In this document: piece after piece, positions 8,896 to 18,207 of the stretch
Position numbering within the stretch: the stretch's first letter is position 1
Layout of the letters: each line of letters starts with the position of its first letter
Notes under the pieces: model-generated
The model's database searches: none
Told to the model about the DNA's origin: nothing
Seen by the model: only the letters and a program-made list of their open reading frames with translations
NCBI GenBank assembly: GCA_963720725.1
Contig: CAVRGN010000011.1
Span: 62,001-126,000, forward strand
Source of the DNA: Benzoatithermus sp963720725
Lineage (GTDB): Bacteria > Pseudomonadota > Alphaproteobacteria > Geminicoccales > Geminicoccaceae
Direction of reading: 5' to 3'
Length of the DNA: 64,000 nucleotides
Program-made: the position numbers and the translations under genes

Positions 8896-9891
8896 ATGAC
8901 GACGGCATGGCAATATCGGGCCGCAGGGCTCGCGGTGGTCGGCGCGGGCCTGCTGGCGTCGCTCGGCGGCTTCGACGCGCGCGCCGGGTCGCCGCCCTCG
9001 GCCGTCGTGCCGTCGCCGGCCTGCATCGGGACGGCCAACGAGTACCGTACCGCCTTCACCGCCTGTCTGCCGGAGACCTGCGTCAGCCCGAAGCTCTACG
9101 GCACGGTCGAGGTCGGCGACCCCACGGGGCTCACCAACATCTATCCGAGCGGGTTCAGGTGGGCCTGGACCGTCGGCAACGAGAGCCTGCAGAGATTCCT
9201 CGCCTGGCACGGCGAGGTCTGCCGCAAGCCGGCGAAGGGGCCGGCCTTCTCCAACAACGTCCTGCTCTATGTCGGATTCAGCCAAGCCTATATCGACGGT
9301 GGCGTCCGCGGGCAGCCGATCAACCTTGCAGTGATGGACCTGAGCCAGGACACGTCGCTGTTCGTGCCCACGCCCGCGGCATGGTTCGAGGCGCTCGAGC
9401 GTGATCTCGGCCTCACGACGGCGCTCGCGACGCAGAAGGCGCTGACCCTGGGCCAGGGCAGCGGCGGGTCGACCCGCGTCCTGCCGATCGACGCCAACCA
9501 GACCTTCGCGGACATCACCGGCTGCAGCCTCCGTGGAGCACGGAGCTGCAGCGACGAGCCGCTGACCTCCTGCAGCGCCAGCTACGCCGACATGGCGCGG
9601 ACCCTGGCCCCCTACAGCCCCTATGGCGATGCCACGACCGAACGGTGCGTCGCGGCGTTCAAGGCCCGCCTCGGGGGCAAGCCGGCCAACCCGGCGCAGA
9701 CCCGGGCCATGCTCTACTATTGCCAGGACGTGAACGCCTGCAACACGGGCCTGGGCTACGGCTTCAATCCCGCGTTCCCGAACCCGGGCGGGACGGCCGC
9801 ATCGCACTATACCGGGCCGGAGTTCGTCCTGCTGAACCGGACCCTCGGCAGCGTCGGCGCGGTGCTGACCCCCATGCCGGCGATCCCCTAG
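8896..9891 (+). CDS. Secreted protein of unknown function
   Basis: The 331-residue product starts at 8896, behind an AGGAG at 8881-8885. It has a signal peptide (AGLAVVGAGLLASLGGFDARA). The mature part carries at least ten cysteines (ACIG, FTACLPETC, VCRK, GCSLRGARSC, SCSA, ERC, YYCQDVNAC), suggesting several disulfides, and aromatic/Gly-rich segments (YGFNPAFPNPGG). I recognise no family or catalytic motif. The upstream Met at 8842 would bury the signal peptide and is less likely. Cysteine content and export suggest an extracytoplasmic structural or binding role, which is inference. Confidence 0.75.
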   Translation: MTTAWQYRAAGLAVVGAGLLASLGGFDARAGSPPSAVVPSPACIGTANEYRTAFTACLPETCVSPKLYGTVEVGDPTGLTNIYPSGFRWAWTVGNESLQRFLAWHGEVCRKPAKGPAFSNNVLLYVGFSQAYIDGGVRGQPINLAVMDLSQDTSLFVPTPAAWFEALERDLGLTTALATQKALTLGQGSGGSTRVLPIDANQTFADITGCSLRGARSCSDEPLTSCSASYADMARTLAPYSPYGDATTERCVAAFKARLGGKPANPAQTRAMLYYCQDVNACNTGLGYGFNPAFPNPGGTAASHYTGPEFVLLNRTLGSVGAVLTPMPAIP

Positions 9892-9928
9892 GGCGGCGGG
9901 CGACGGCTCGCCGAGCCGACACGCCGCC

Positions 9929-10822
9929 TCACCCCGCGCCCATCACCGCCCACAGCAAGAGCGGCAGCGTCGCGAACGAGAGCAGCGTCGAGCCCAGCAC
10001 CATGCCGGCGACCTCCTCCGGCGCCGTGGCGTAGCGCACCGCCCACAGATAGTTGAACACGGCCACCGGCATCGCGCTCTCGAGGATCACCACGCCGCGG
10101 ACGGTGCCCTCCAGCCCCAGGAAGGTGGCGACGGTGAGGCCGACGGCGAAGCCCATGCCGAGGCGCAGGGCGGACATGGCGAGCACGCGGCCCATGCCGG
10201 TGATGCGCAGGCCCGAGAGCGCGACGCCCAGGGCCAGCAGCATGAGCGGCACGGCGCAGCTGCCGAGCAGCTGCGTGGTGTTGGCGGCCCAGCGCGGCAG
10301 CTCGAGGCCGAGTGCCTGGAGGAGGAGCGCCAGCCCCACGGCGTGGACCAGAGGGGTGCGCAGCATCTGCCTGAGGTCGAGCCGGCCGGCGGCGATGGCG
10401 GGGCCGAGGGTGAACTGGGCCACCGCCAGCACGGCAAAGAAGACGACGGCGAGCCCCAGGCCCGCCTCGCCGAAGGCGAACAGGCAGAGCGGCATGCCCA
10501 TGTTGCCGCTGTTGGGGAAGATCAGCGCCGGCAGGTAGATGCGCAAGGACAGGCGGGCGAGGCGCAGCACCGTGAAGGCGGTCACGGCACTCGCGGCGAG
10601 GCAGAACAGCGAGGCGCCGGCGATGGTGGCGAGCTCGGCCGCCTCGAAGCGCAGGCGCAGGAGGGTAGCGAACACCAGGCAGGGGGTCGCCACGTTGATC
10701 ATGAAGGTGGTGATGAACGGCCCGCTATAGGGCAGTCCGGCCCGCGCCCAGCCATAGCCCAGGGCGGCGATCAGGAACACCGGCGCCATGACGGCGACGA
10801 TGTCGGACAAGAGCGCGAGCAT
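9929..10822 (-). CDS. AEC family transporter
   Basis: Auxin efflux carrier family proteins are ten-helix secondary carriers; bacterial members move organic acids such as malate or malonate. The 297-residue protein is almost entirely hydrophobic helices. It has the family hallmarks: an N-terminal ALGYGWARAG helix, the crossover FPNSGNMGMPL near the middle, and a C-terminal half with LLALGVALSG and ESAMPVAVFNYLWAVRY. Substrate cannot be told. It lies downstream of katG on the same strand, separated by a strong hairpin, so probably a separate transcript. Confidence 0.9.
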   Translation of the reverse strand: MLALLSDIVAVMAPVFLIAALGYGWARAGLPYSGPFITTFMINVATPCLVFATLLRLRFEAAELATIAGASLFCLAASAVTAFTVLRLARLSLRIYLPALIFPNSGNMGMPLCLFAFGEAGLGLAVVFFAVLAVAQFTLGPAIAAGRLDLRQMLRTPLVHAVGLALLLQALGLELPRWAANTTQLLGSCAVPLMLLALGVALSGLRITGMGRVLAMSALRLGMGFAVGLTVATFLGLEGTVRGVVILESAMPVAVFNYLWAVRYATAPEEVAGMVLGSTLLSFATLPLLLWAVMGAG

Positions 10823-10862
10823 GCTGACCGTCCGACCCCCGCGCCCCTGATTGCGGCCCGCC

Positions 10863-10889
10863 GACCGCCGCGGGTGGTCCGCGGCGGTC
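10863..10889 (-). terminator. Perfect 11-bp hairpin after katG
   Basis: GACCGCCGCGG (10863-10873), a 5-nt loop and its exact complement (10879-10889) lie 20 nt after the katG stop. There is no T-tract, so it would act as a hairpin-only or Rho-assisted terminator. Confidence 0.5.
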
Positions 10890-10908
10890 GAACGTTCCTA
10901 CGCCAGGA

Positions 10909-13113
10909 TCAGGCGAGATCGAAGCGGTCGAGATTCATCACCTTGGTCCACGCCGCCACGAAGTCGGCCACGAACTTCTCCTTGGCGTCGTGGGCGCCGT
11001 AGACCTCGGCCAGTGCCCGGAGCTGCGAGTTCGAGCCGAACACGAGGTCGACGCGGGTGCCGAGCCACTTCAGCTCGCCGGTCTTGCGGTCGCGGCCCTC
11101 GAACACGTCCTCGGCCGCGGAGGTCGCCTGCCACGCCGTGCCCATGTCGAGCAGGTTGACGAAGAAGTCGTTGCTCAGCGTGCCGGGCCGGTCGGTGAAC
11201 ACGCCGTGCCGCGAGCCGCCGACATTCGCGTCGAGCGCGCGCATGCCGCCGACCAGCACCGTCATCTCCGGTGCCGTCAGCGTCATCAGCTGCGCCTTGT
11301 CGACCAGAAGCTCCTCGGCCGAGAAGGAATAGTCCTGCCGCTGGTAGTTGCGGAACCCGTCCGCCATCGGCTCCAGCACGGCGAAGGAATGGGCGTCGGT
11401 CTGCTCCTGGGTCGCATCGGTGCGGCCGGGTGCGAACGGCACCTCGACCGCGTGCCCGGCCTTCTTCGCCGCCTCCTCGACCGCGGCGCAGCCGCCCAGG
11501 ACGATCAGGTCGGCGAGGGAGACCTTCTTGCCGCCGGTCTGCGCGGCGTTGAAGCTCGCCTGGATGCCCTCCAGCACGCCCAGCACCTTCTGGAGCTGCA
11601 CCGGCTGGTTCGATTCCCAGCCCTTCTGCGGCTCGAGGCGGATGCGCGCGCCATTGGCCCCGCCGCGCTTGTCCGAGCCGCGGAAGGTCGCGGCCGAAGC
11701 CCAGGCGGTGCCGACCAGCTCCGGCGTCGACAGGCCCGAGGCGAGGATCCGGCCCTTGAGGTCCGCGACGTCCGCGGCATCGACCAGCGCATGATCGACC
11801 GCAGGCACCGGATCCTGCCAGATCAGGTCCTCGGCCGGGACGAGCGGGCCGCGGTAGCGGACCTTGGGGCCCATGTCGCGGTGGGTCAGCTTGAACCAGG
11901 CGCGGGCGAAGGCGTCGGCGAACTCGTCGGGGTGCTCGAGGAAGCGGCGCGAAATCGGCTCGTAGATCGGGTCGAAGCGCAGCGACAGGTCGGTGGTCAG
12001 CATGGTCGGAAGATGCTTCTTCGCCGGGTCGTGCGCGTCGGGGATGATCGCCGGAGCGTCCTTGGCCTGCCACTGCCAGGCGCCGGCCGGGCTCTTGGTC
12101 AGCTCCCACTCGAAGCCGAACAGGTTCTCGAAGAAATTGTTCGACCACTTGGTCGGCGTGTTGGTCCAGGTGACCTCGAGGCCGCTGCCGATCTGGTCGC
12201 CGGCCTTGCCGCTGCCGAAGCTGTTCTTCCAGCCAAAGCCCTGCTCGGCGAGGCCGCAGCCCTCGGGCTCGGGGCCGACATGCGTGGCCTCGGCGGCACC
12301 ATGGGTCTTGCCGAAGCTGTGGCCGCCGGCGATCAGCGCCACGGTCTCCTCGTCGTTCATCGCCATGCGCGCGAACGTCTCGCGGATGTCGTGCGCCGCC
12401 GCCGCCGGATCGGGCTTGCCGTTAGGCCCTTCCGGGTTGACGTAGATCAGGCCCATCTGCACCGCGGCCAGCGGATTTGCCAGGACCCGCTCGCCGGTGT
12501 AGCGCTTGTCGCCGAGCCAGCTGTCCTCGGCCCCCCAGTAGATGTCCTCCTGCGGCTCCCAGATGTCCGCGCGCCCGCCACCGAAGCCGAAGGTCTTGAA
12601 GCCCATCAACTCCAGGGCGCAGTTGCCGGCCAGGATCATCAGGTCGGCCCAGGACACCCGCTCGCCGTACTTCTGCTTGAGCGGCCAGAGCAGCCGGCGC
12701 GCCTTGTCGAGATTGACATTGTCCGGCCAGCTGTTGAGCGGGGCGAAGCGCTGGGTACCGTAGGACGCGCCGCCGCGGCCGTCGCCGGTGCGGTAGGTGC
12801 CCGCACTGTGCCACGCCATGCGGATGAACAGCCCGCCATAGTGTCCGAAATCAGCCGGCCACCACTCCTGCGAGTCGGTCATCAGCGCGTAGAGGTCCCG
12901 CCGGAGGGCCTCCAGGTCCAGCTTCTCGAACTCCTTCGCGTAGTCGAACCCTTTGCCCATCGGGTCGGCGAGAGCCGAGTTCTGGTGCAGCACCCGCAGG
13001 TTCAGCTGGTTCGGCCACCAATCCCGGTTCAGCCGCCCCCGCAGCGACTGCAGGCTGCGCGCCCCATGGGCCACCGGGCACTGCCCCGCGGTCGTCGAGA
13101 TGTCTTCGTCCAT
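10909..13113 (-). CDS. katG: Catalase-peroxidase KatG
   Basis: KatG is a haem enzyme that removes hydrogen peroxide by catalase and peroxidase activity. The 734-residue protein has the usual two-domain length. Active-site residues are visible: R98, W101 and H102 in RMAWHSAGTY, proximal H265 in GGHSFGKTHG, and the W101-Y224-M250 set (GLIYVNPEG, ETFARMAMND) that forms the cross-linked adduct needed for catalase activity. The C-terminal degenerate domain is present (GGCAAVEEAA to WTKVMNLDRFDL). It begins MDEDIS with the family motif CPVAHG near residue 11. No oxyR is adjacent. The 274-nt upstream region has an AT-rich patch near 13280-13315 that could hold its promoter. Confidence 0.98.
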   Translation of the reverse strand: MDEDISTTAGQCPVAHGARSLQSLRGRLNRDWWPNQLNLRVLHQNSALADPMGKGFDYAKEFEKLDLEALRRDLYALMTDSQEWWPADFGHYGGLFIRMAWHSAGTYRTGDGRGGASYGTQRFAPLNSWPDNVNLDKARRLLWPLKQKYGERVSWADLMILAGNCALELMGFKTFGFGGGRADIWEPQEDIYWGAEDSWLGDKRYTGERVLANPLAAVQMGLIYVNPEGPNGKPDPAAAAHDIRETFARMAMNDEETVALIAGGHSFGKTHGAAEATHVGPEPEGCGLAEQGFGWKNSFGSGKAGDQIGSGLEVTWTNTPTKWSNNFFENLFGFEWELTKSPAGAWQWQAKDAPAIIPDAHDPAKKHLPTMLTTDLSLRFDPIYEPISRRFLEHPDEFADAFARAWFKLTHRDMGPKVRYRGPLVPAEDLIWQDPVPAVDHALVDAADVADLKGRILASGLSTPELVGTAWASAATFRGSDKRGGANGARIRLEPQKGWESNQPVQLQKVLGVLEGIQASFNAAQTGGKKVSLADLIVLGGCAAVEEAAKKAGHAVEVPFAPGRTDATQEQTDAHSFAVLEPMADGFRNYQRQDYSFSAEELLVDKAQLMTLTAPEMTVLVGGMRALDANVGGSRHGVFTDRPGTLSNDFFVNLLDMGTAWQATSAAEDVFEGRDRKTGELKWLGTRVDLVFGSNSQLRALAEVYGAHDAKEKFVADFVAAWTKVMNLDRFDLA

Positions 13114-13387
13114 CGTCCCTTAGCTCCGTTCGTGCCTTTGTTGCTTGATCGGGCCCCATGCCGGGGTGAAGGACGCGCCGGACCGCGCGTTCGCGTCGGA
13201 GCAGCCGCAGGCTGCTCGCTCCAGCCCGGCAGCCGCGCCGGCACCTTCGGTGATCCCCGGCTTTGCTGGAAACCTTCTATCAAAACGGCATCATCATATT
13301 AAGTCGGATTAGCTGATCGCGCCGATAAGACGCGGTTATGAGGCCGTTGGCTCTCGTGCGGCCGCATTGGCCGGCACGGGTTGCAGA

Positions 13388-13786
13388 TCAGAACCACATG
13401 TCGCGCACGCAGCGCCCGTCGCGCGGCAGGTCATCGAAGGTCGTGAGCCCGTCGAAATGGTCGATCGGGATCGCCGCCACATCGTCGGGATCCGACACCA
13501 GCCGCAGATTCACCGCCAGCCGGCGCCGCCCGCTCGGGTCCAGCCTCAGCCCCCGCCAGTGGGTGACGCAGCCGCAGCCTGGGCAGAAATGAAACGCCAG
13601 GGAGGCGCTCTCCCCGCGCGCGTAGAAAGCCGTGTCGCCGGAGACGCGCACGCCCTGGCCCTCGTGGCCGTAGATCCAGAGCACGCCATAGCGCCGGCAG
13701 GCCGTGCAGTTGCAGGCGGTAGCGCCATCCGGCACCGCATCGAATTGCCAGCGGATCCGGCCGCAAAGACAGGCGCCCTCAAGCAT
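13388..13786 (-). CDS. GFA (glutathione-dependent formaldehyde-activating) family protein
   Basis: From the Met at 13786 the 132-residue protein has the Mss4-like zinc fold of the GFA/CENP-V family: GACLCGRIRWQF, ACNCTACRRYG and FHFCPGCGCVTHW provide the zinc cysteines. The family is named for S-hydroxymethylglutathione formation but most members have unknown roles. A longer start at 13846 exists but adds no conserved residues. A second GFA gene lies at 29790-30239. Confidence 0.85.
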   Translation of the reverse strand: MLEGACLCGRIRWQFDAVPDGATACNCTACRRYGVLWIYGHEGQGVRVSGDTAFYARGESASLAFHFCPGCGCVTHWRGLRLDPSGRRRLAVNLRLVSDPDDVAAIPIDHFDGLTTFDDLPRDGRCVRDMWF

Positions 13787-13859
13787 CGTCGTCGCCCTCG
13801 GATGGTGCTGCCCGGCTGACCAAGGACGCCGCCTGCCGCACCGCATGGGCCCGCTGCCG

Positions 13860-14435
13860 TCATGACCCGCCCGGGCCCGCCGTCAGCTTGCCGACCTCGA
13901 CGATCTTGGCCATCGGCGTGACCTGCGTCCGGCCCTGCACGGTCACCGGCTGACCCGGCGCGAGGTCGCGCGCCAGATGCGGGGGCAGGTGCAAGACGGT
14001 GCCGTCCTCCAGGATCGCGCCGTTCGCGTCGCCCTTGGGGCCGTGCAGGACGAAGCGGACCTTGCCTTGGAGGGTTTCGGACTGCGGCGGGTTCGAGCCA
14101 TGCTCCGGACCGGCATTGACGAACAGAACGCCCGAGCTCCGGTTGCGGATCTCGGCCGCCTCGACCACCCTGCCGGGCCCGTTGCGGCTGCCCTGAACGG
14201 CGACCGGGTCGCCGGGACGGGCGGTGTAGACCAGGGCCGCGGCGAGGTGAGGCGCCACGTGCACCTGCACCCCGTCGGTGAGCACGAACCCGTCGACGTC
14301 GCCCTTGGGTGTGAGCGTGTACTGGGCAACGGTGCCGCTCAACCAGTCGTCGAGCGGCTTGAGCGGCGGCTCTTCGGCGCGGGCAGCGAAGGCGATACCG
14401 GCCGCCGCCAAGGCGACCGCGCAAGTTCGAACCAT
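13860..14435 (-). CDS. Secreted protein with two internal repeats (OB-fold-like)
   Basis: The 191-residue product begins with a signal peptide (MVRTCAVALAAAGIAFAARA). The mature part is two copies of a module of about 65 residues: SGTVAQYTLTPKGDVDGFVLTDG..VHVAPHLAAAL...GDPVAVQGSRNG and LQGKVRFVLHGPKGDANGAILEDG..LHLPPHLARDL..GQPVTVQGRTQV. The alternating beta pattern and the G(D/Q)PVxVQG ending resemble periplasmic OB folds, but I know no named family. It lies 67 nt beyond the end of the sugar ABC operon on the same strand and could be its last gene. Function unknown. Confidence 0.75.
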   Translation of the reverse strand: MVRTCAVALAAAGIAFAARAEEPPLKPLDDWLSGTVAQYTLTPKGDVDGFVLTDGVQVHVAPHLAAALVYTARPGDPVAVQGSRNGPGRVVEAAEIRNRSSGVLFVNAGPEHGSNPPQSETLQGKVRFVLHGPKGDANGAILEDGTVLHLPPHLARDLAPGQPVTVQGRTQVTPMAKIVEVGKLTAGPGGS

Positions 14436-14502
14436 GGATCGGCTCCCGCCTGACGTCGGGAGACGGAACGCCGCGCCTGCGGTCGGCGTTCCGGCCTTCG
14501 GC

Positions 14503-15501
14503 TCATGCCCGCGCTACGGCCGGCTCCCGGGGGGCGAGGCGGCCCTTGGCGGCGATCGCCGCCTGGCGCCGGCGCTGGAGCTGCTGGTCGGCGAGCACGC
14601 CCACCAGGATCACCGTGCCCATGACGGCGAAGTTGAGCGAGCTCGGGATGCCCAGGAGGTTGACGAGATTCTGCAGCACCTGGAGCAGGACGGCGCCGAG
14701 CACGATGCCCAGGATCGAGCCCTCCCCGCCCCGCAGCGAGCAGCCGCCGAGCACGGCAGCGGCGATGGCGTAGAGCTCGTAGAAGTTGCCGTGCGCGGAA
14801 GGCGAGATCGAGTTGGTGTAGAAGGCGATGAACACGGCCGACAGACCGGCGAGCGCGCCGCAGATGATGTAGGCCGTGGCGATCACCAGCCCGGTATTGA
14901 TGCCGGAGTAGCGCGCCGCCTCCTCGTTCCGGCCGACCGCGAACAGATAGCGGCCATAGACCGAGCGGTGCAAGACGATCCACATCGCGACCGCCACCAC
15001 CACGAGCGTGATGAAGGTGTGCGGGACACCCAGCGTCTTGCCGGAGGCCAGCCAGGACAGGGTCGCGAAGTCGTCGCCGTAGCCGAAGCCGATGGTGGCG
15101 TCGTTCATGTACCAGCGGGCGAGCCCGCGGTAGATCAGCAGCCCGCACAAGGTGACGACGAAGGGCTGCATGCCCAGCCGGGTGATCAGGAAGCCGTGGA
15201 TGGCGCCCAGACCGGCACCCATGCCGATCGCCACCGGCAGCACGAGCTGCCAGGGCATGCCGTGATTGACCATGAGGTCGGTGAAGATCACGCCGATCAG
15301 GGCGAACATCGAGCCCACCGACAGCTCGATGCCGCCGGTGATGATCACCAGGCCCTGGCCGATCGCGAACAGACCGAACAGGCCGATCAGGTTGGCCATG
15401 TTGACCAGGTTCACGGCCGACAGGAAGCGCGGGTTCAAGGCCGCGGTGATGCCGCCCACCACCAGGATGAGGACGAACAGGCCCAGGTCCTTCTTGTGCA
15501 T
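14503..15501 (-). CDS. Sugar ABC transporter permease (RbsC-like)
   Basis: This is the membrane subunit of a ribose/xylose-type importer. The 332-residue protein starts MHKKDLGLF at 15501 and has eight to ten hydrophobic helices and the BPD_transp_2 family motifs: GQGLVIITGGIELSVGSM, FAVGRNEEAARYSGI, and AAAVLGGCSLRGGEGS. The frame is open much further upstream, but that part is a shadow of the ATPase gene. It follows the ATPase gene by 14 nt and is co-transcribed with it. Exact sugar unknown. Confidence 0.93.
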   Translation of the reverse strand: MHKKDLGLFVLILVVGGITAALNPRFLSAVNLVNMANLIGLFGLFAIGQGLVIITGGIELSVGSMFALIGVIFTDLMVNHGMPWQLVLPVAIGMGAGLGAIHGFLITRLGMQPFVVTLCGLLIYRGLARWYMNDATIGFGYGDDFATLSWLASGKTLGVPHTFITLVVVAVAMWIVLHRSVYGRYLFAVGRNEEAARYSGINTGLVIATAYIICGALAGLSAVFIAFYTNSISPSAHGNFYELYAIAAAVLGGCSLRGGEGSILGIVLGAVLLQVLQNLVNLLGIPSSLNFAVMGTVILVGVLADQQLQRRRQAAIAAKGRLAPREPAVARA

Positions 15502-15515
15502 CGCGGCGTCCCGGG

Positions 15516-17021
15516 TCAGGCGGCCAAACGGTGGCCGACGGCGAGCTCGAGCACATTGTGCTCGCTGCACTGGCTGCGCTCGAGGAAGCCGGCGATGGCA
15601 CCCTCGTGCATCACGGCGACCCGGTCGCTCACGCCGATCACCTCCTCCATGTCGCTGCTGATCATCAAGATCGCCACGCCCGCATCGGCCAGGTCGCGCA
15701 TCAGCCGGTAGATCTCGCTCTTGGCGCCGACGTCGATGCCGCGGGTCGGCTCGTCGAAGATCATCAGCGAGGGCTGCATCGACAGCCACTTGGCCAGCAC
15801 CACTTTCTGCTGGTTGCCGCCGCTGAGCGTCACCACCTCGACCTCGACCGAGGGTGCCCGGATGCCGAGGCTGGAGCGCTGCCGCTCGGCGGCCGCGGTC
15901 GCGGCCGGTCCGCCCACCAGCCACCAGCGGGCATAGGCCGGCAGGCTGGCCAGGGTGGTGTTGTCGACGATGGGCATCTCGAGCACGAGGCCGCTGCGCT
16001 TGCGGTCCTCGGGCACCAGATAGACGCCGCGGGCGATGGCGTCGCGCGGCGAGCGGACCGCCAAGGGCGCCCCGTCGAGCCGGATCGCCCCGGCCAGGAT
16101 CGGATCGATGCCGAAGACGGCCCGGGCCAGCGAGGTCCGGCCCGAGCCGATCAGCCCGGCGAGACCGAGGATCTCGCCGCGGTCGATGGCGAGGGTAACC
16201 TCCTGGTCGGGAAATGCCGTGGTGCGCAGGGCCTCGATCTCGCAACCCTGCCGCGGTGCGGAGCGCGGCGGCTGGTAGAGCGATTTCAGGTCCCGGCCGA
16301 TCATCAGGCGGATCATCGCGGCGTGGTCGATCTCGTCCCGGGCGAGCGCGCCGGCGAGCCTGCCGTCGCGCAGGCAGACCACGCGATCGGCGCATTCCTT
16401 GATCTCGCCGAGCCGGTGGGTGATGTAGATGACGCTGACACCTTGCGCCTTGAGCTCGGCCACGACCGCGAGCAGGCGCGCCGTCTCGGCCAGGGTCAGG
16501 CTGGAGCTGGGCTCGTCCATGATGATCAGGCGGGCGTCGAGCGACAGTGCCTTGGCGATCTCGACCATCTGCCGCTGCGCCAGCGACAGCTCGGCCACCA
16601 GCGTCTCGGCCGCAAAATCCGCGTTCAGCCGCTGCAGCAGCGCGCTCGCCTGCGCCACCAGCCGGCCGCGGGCCACCAGGCGCAGCGGACCGCCCGACAC
16701 CGGCTCGCGGCCGATGAAGATGTTGGCCGCGACGTCGAGATTGTCGAACAGGTTGAGTTCCTGGTGGACGAAGGCGATGCCGGCGGCCATGGATTCGGTG
16801 ACGGTCAGCGCCGCATAGTGGCGGCCGTCGATCCGGATGCTGCCCTCGCTGGGGGACGTGACGCCGCCCAGCACCTTCATCAGCGTGCTCTTGCCGGCGC
16901 CGTTCTCGCCGATCAGCCCCACGACCTCGCCCGGCGCCACGGTCAGGTCGACCTCGGCGAGCGCGGTCACGCCGGGATAGGTCTTGCCGATGCCGCGCAG
17001 CTCGAGGAACGCGCCGCTCAT
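15516..17021 (-). CDS. Sugar ABC transporter ATPase (double domain)
   Basis: The 501-residue protein is a fused double ATPase of the RbsA/XylG/MglA type that powers sugar uptake. Domain 1 has Walker A GENGAGKST, the signature-like SLAQRQMVEIAKAL and Walker B LIIMDEPSSSL. Domain 2 has a degenerate Walker A (GLIGSGRTS), the signature LSGGNQQKVVLAKW, and Walker B LMIFDEPTRGID. A degenerate site in the second domain is normal for the family. Domain 1 has LSLAQ in place of LSxGQ. Middle gene of a three-gene operon. Confidence 0.94.
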   Translation of the reverse strand: MSGAFLELRGIGKTYPGVTALAEVDLTVAPGEVVGLIGENGAGKSTLMKVLGGVTSPSEGSIRIDGRHYAALTVTESMAAGIAFVHQELNLFDNLDVAANIFIGREPVSGGPLRLVARGRLVAQASALLQRLNADFAAETLVAELSLAQRQMVEIAKALSLDARLIIMDEPSSSLTLAETARLLAVVAELKAQGVSVIYITHRLGEIKECADRVVCLRDGRLAGALARDEIDHAAMIRLMIGRDLKSLYQPPRSAPRQGCEIEALRTTAFPDQEVTLAIDRGEILGLAGLIGSGRTSLARAVFGIDPILAGAIRLDGAPLAVRSPRDAIARGVYLVPEDRKRSGLVLEMPIVDNTTLASLPAYARWWLVGGPAATAAAERQRSSLGIRAPSVEVEVVTLSGGNQQKVVLAKWLSMQPSLMIFDEPTRGIDVGAKSEIYRLMRDLADAGVAILMISSDMEEVIGVSDRVAVMHEGAIAGFLERSQCSEHNVLELAVGHRLAA

Positions 17022-17076
17022 GCCGGCTCCACCGGCAAGCGGGTCGGGGCCGGCCGTGGCCGACCCCTGCCCCGGC

Positions 17077-18033
17077 TCATTTGGCCAGCAGCTGCTTCAT
17101 GTGCTGCGCGAACTCCTCGACGTTCGACTTGTCGATGATCTTGGTCGGGATGATGTCCAGGCCATTGGCCGGGATCACCGACTTGTCGCCCTCGATCACC
17201 TTGGCCAGGTCGATCATCGACTGATAGCCGAACTCGAACGGCTGCTGGACGACGGTACCCTCGACGATCCCGTCGGAGATCCCGCGCAGCGTGACCGGAT
17301 CCTCGTCGAAGCCGATCACCTTGACCTGGCCTTCCTTGCCCGCGGCGCGGACCGCCTCGACGATCTGCGGCGTGTTGTAGGACCACAGGCCCACGAGCCC
17401 GCTGATGTCCGGATACTTGGTCAGCGTATCCTCGACGTTGCGCTTGGCGCGGGCGAAGTCGACCTCGTCGGTCCGCACGTCGATGATCTCGACCTTGCTG
17501 CCCTCGAGGGATTTGCGGATGCCCTCGACGCGCTCGCGGGCATTGTCCGCACCCATCGTGCCCACGAACAGCATGATCTGGCCGCCGTCCGGCAGGGCCT
17601 TCTTGATCAGCTCGCCGCACTGGACGCCGGCATCGACATTGTCGGTGCCGATATACATCACGCGGTCGCTGTTGGGCGCGTCGCTGTCGGTGGTGAACAG
17701 CACGGCCTGCGCCGCCACCTTGTTCAGGATCTCGGTCGAGTTGGCCGGATCGATGGCGCTGATCGAGACCCCGGCGACCCCGTTGGTCAGGAGGTTGTCC
17801 AGGATCTGGCGCTGGGCCGCGGCGGTCGCTTCCGAGACCACGTACATCTCGACGTTGTAGTTGGGCAGCTCGGCCGCGGCCTTTTCGGTACCGCGCCGGG
17901 CGATGGTCCAGAAATCGGCCGAGGCGTTGGTGACCAGGGCCAGGGTCTTCTTGTCCTGCGCCTGGGCGGCGTCGAGAACGAACGATCCAGCGAGCAGGAC
18001 GCTGGCGCATGCCAGCAGGTGCCGTCTCAGCAT
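17077..18033 (-). CDS. Sugar ABC transporter substrate-binding protein
   Basis: This periplasmic binding protein of the RbsB type delivers substrate to the permease. From the Met at 18033 it has 318 residues, with a signal peptide ending near LDAAQAQ. It then has the type 1 fold (TLALVTNASADFWTIARRG, GVAGVSISAIDP, VKVIGFDEDPVTL). The C terminus is EEFAQHMKQLLAK. It is the first gene of the operon and lies 55 nt before the ATPase gene. An earlier Met at 18096 would mask the signal peptide. The ligand is not predictable from sequence; the family covers ribose, xylose, galactose and polyols. Confidence 0.92.
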   Translation of the reverse strand: MLRRHLLACASVLLAGSFVLDAAQAQDKKTLALVTNASADFWTIARRGTEKAAAELPNYNVEMYVVSEATAAAQRQILDNLLTNGVAGVSISAIDPANSTEILNKVAAQAVLFTTDSDAPNSDRVMYIGTDNVDAGVQCGELIKKALPDGGQIMLFVGTMGADNARERVEGIRKSLEGSKVEIIDVRTDEVDFARAKRNVEDTLTKYPDISGLVGLWSYNTPQIVEAVRAAGKEGQVKVIGFDEDPVTLRGISDGIVEGTVVQQPFEFGYQSMIDLAKVIEGDKSVIPANGLDIIPTKIIDKSNVEEFAQHMKQLLAK

Positions 18034-18207
18034 GATACCCCCTGATGGTGCCATCGCCCGATCCGGGCCGATGGTCGGTTTGTGGTCGACGCGCAACCTA
18101 TTGCGGCGACCACCCCCCGCCTACTGAATTGTTGCGATCGTCGCGCGGAATGTGGAGCACGGACAGGTGATTGGCGGGACGCGTGCCGTCGGCGCTACTT
18201 GGCGATC

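Noticed and set aside
10990..13302. A 770-codon open frame opposite katG.
   Set aside because: Shadow of katG; katG has all active-site residues and normal length.
13300..13322. An imperfect palindrome (GATTAGCTGATC, 10 of 12) upstream of katG, considered as an OxyR or other operator.
   Set aside because: Too short and degenerate, and it does not fit the OxyR spacing.
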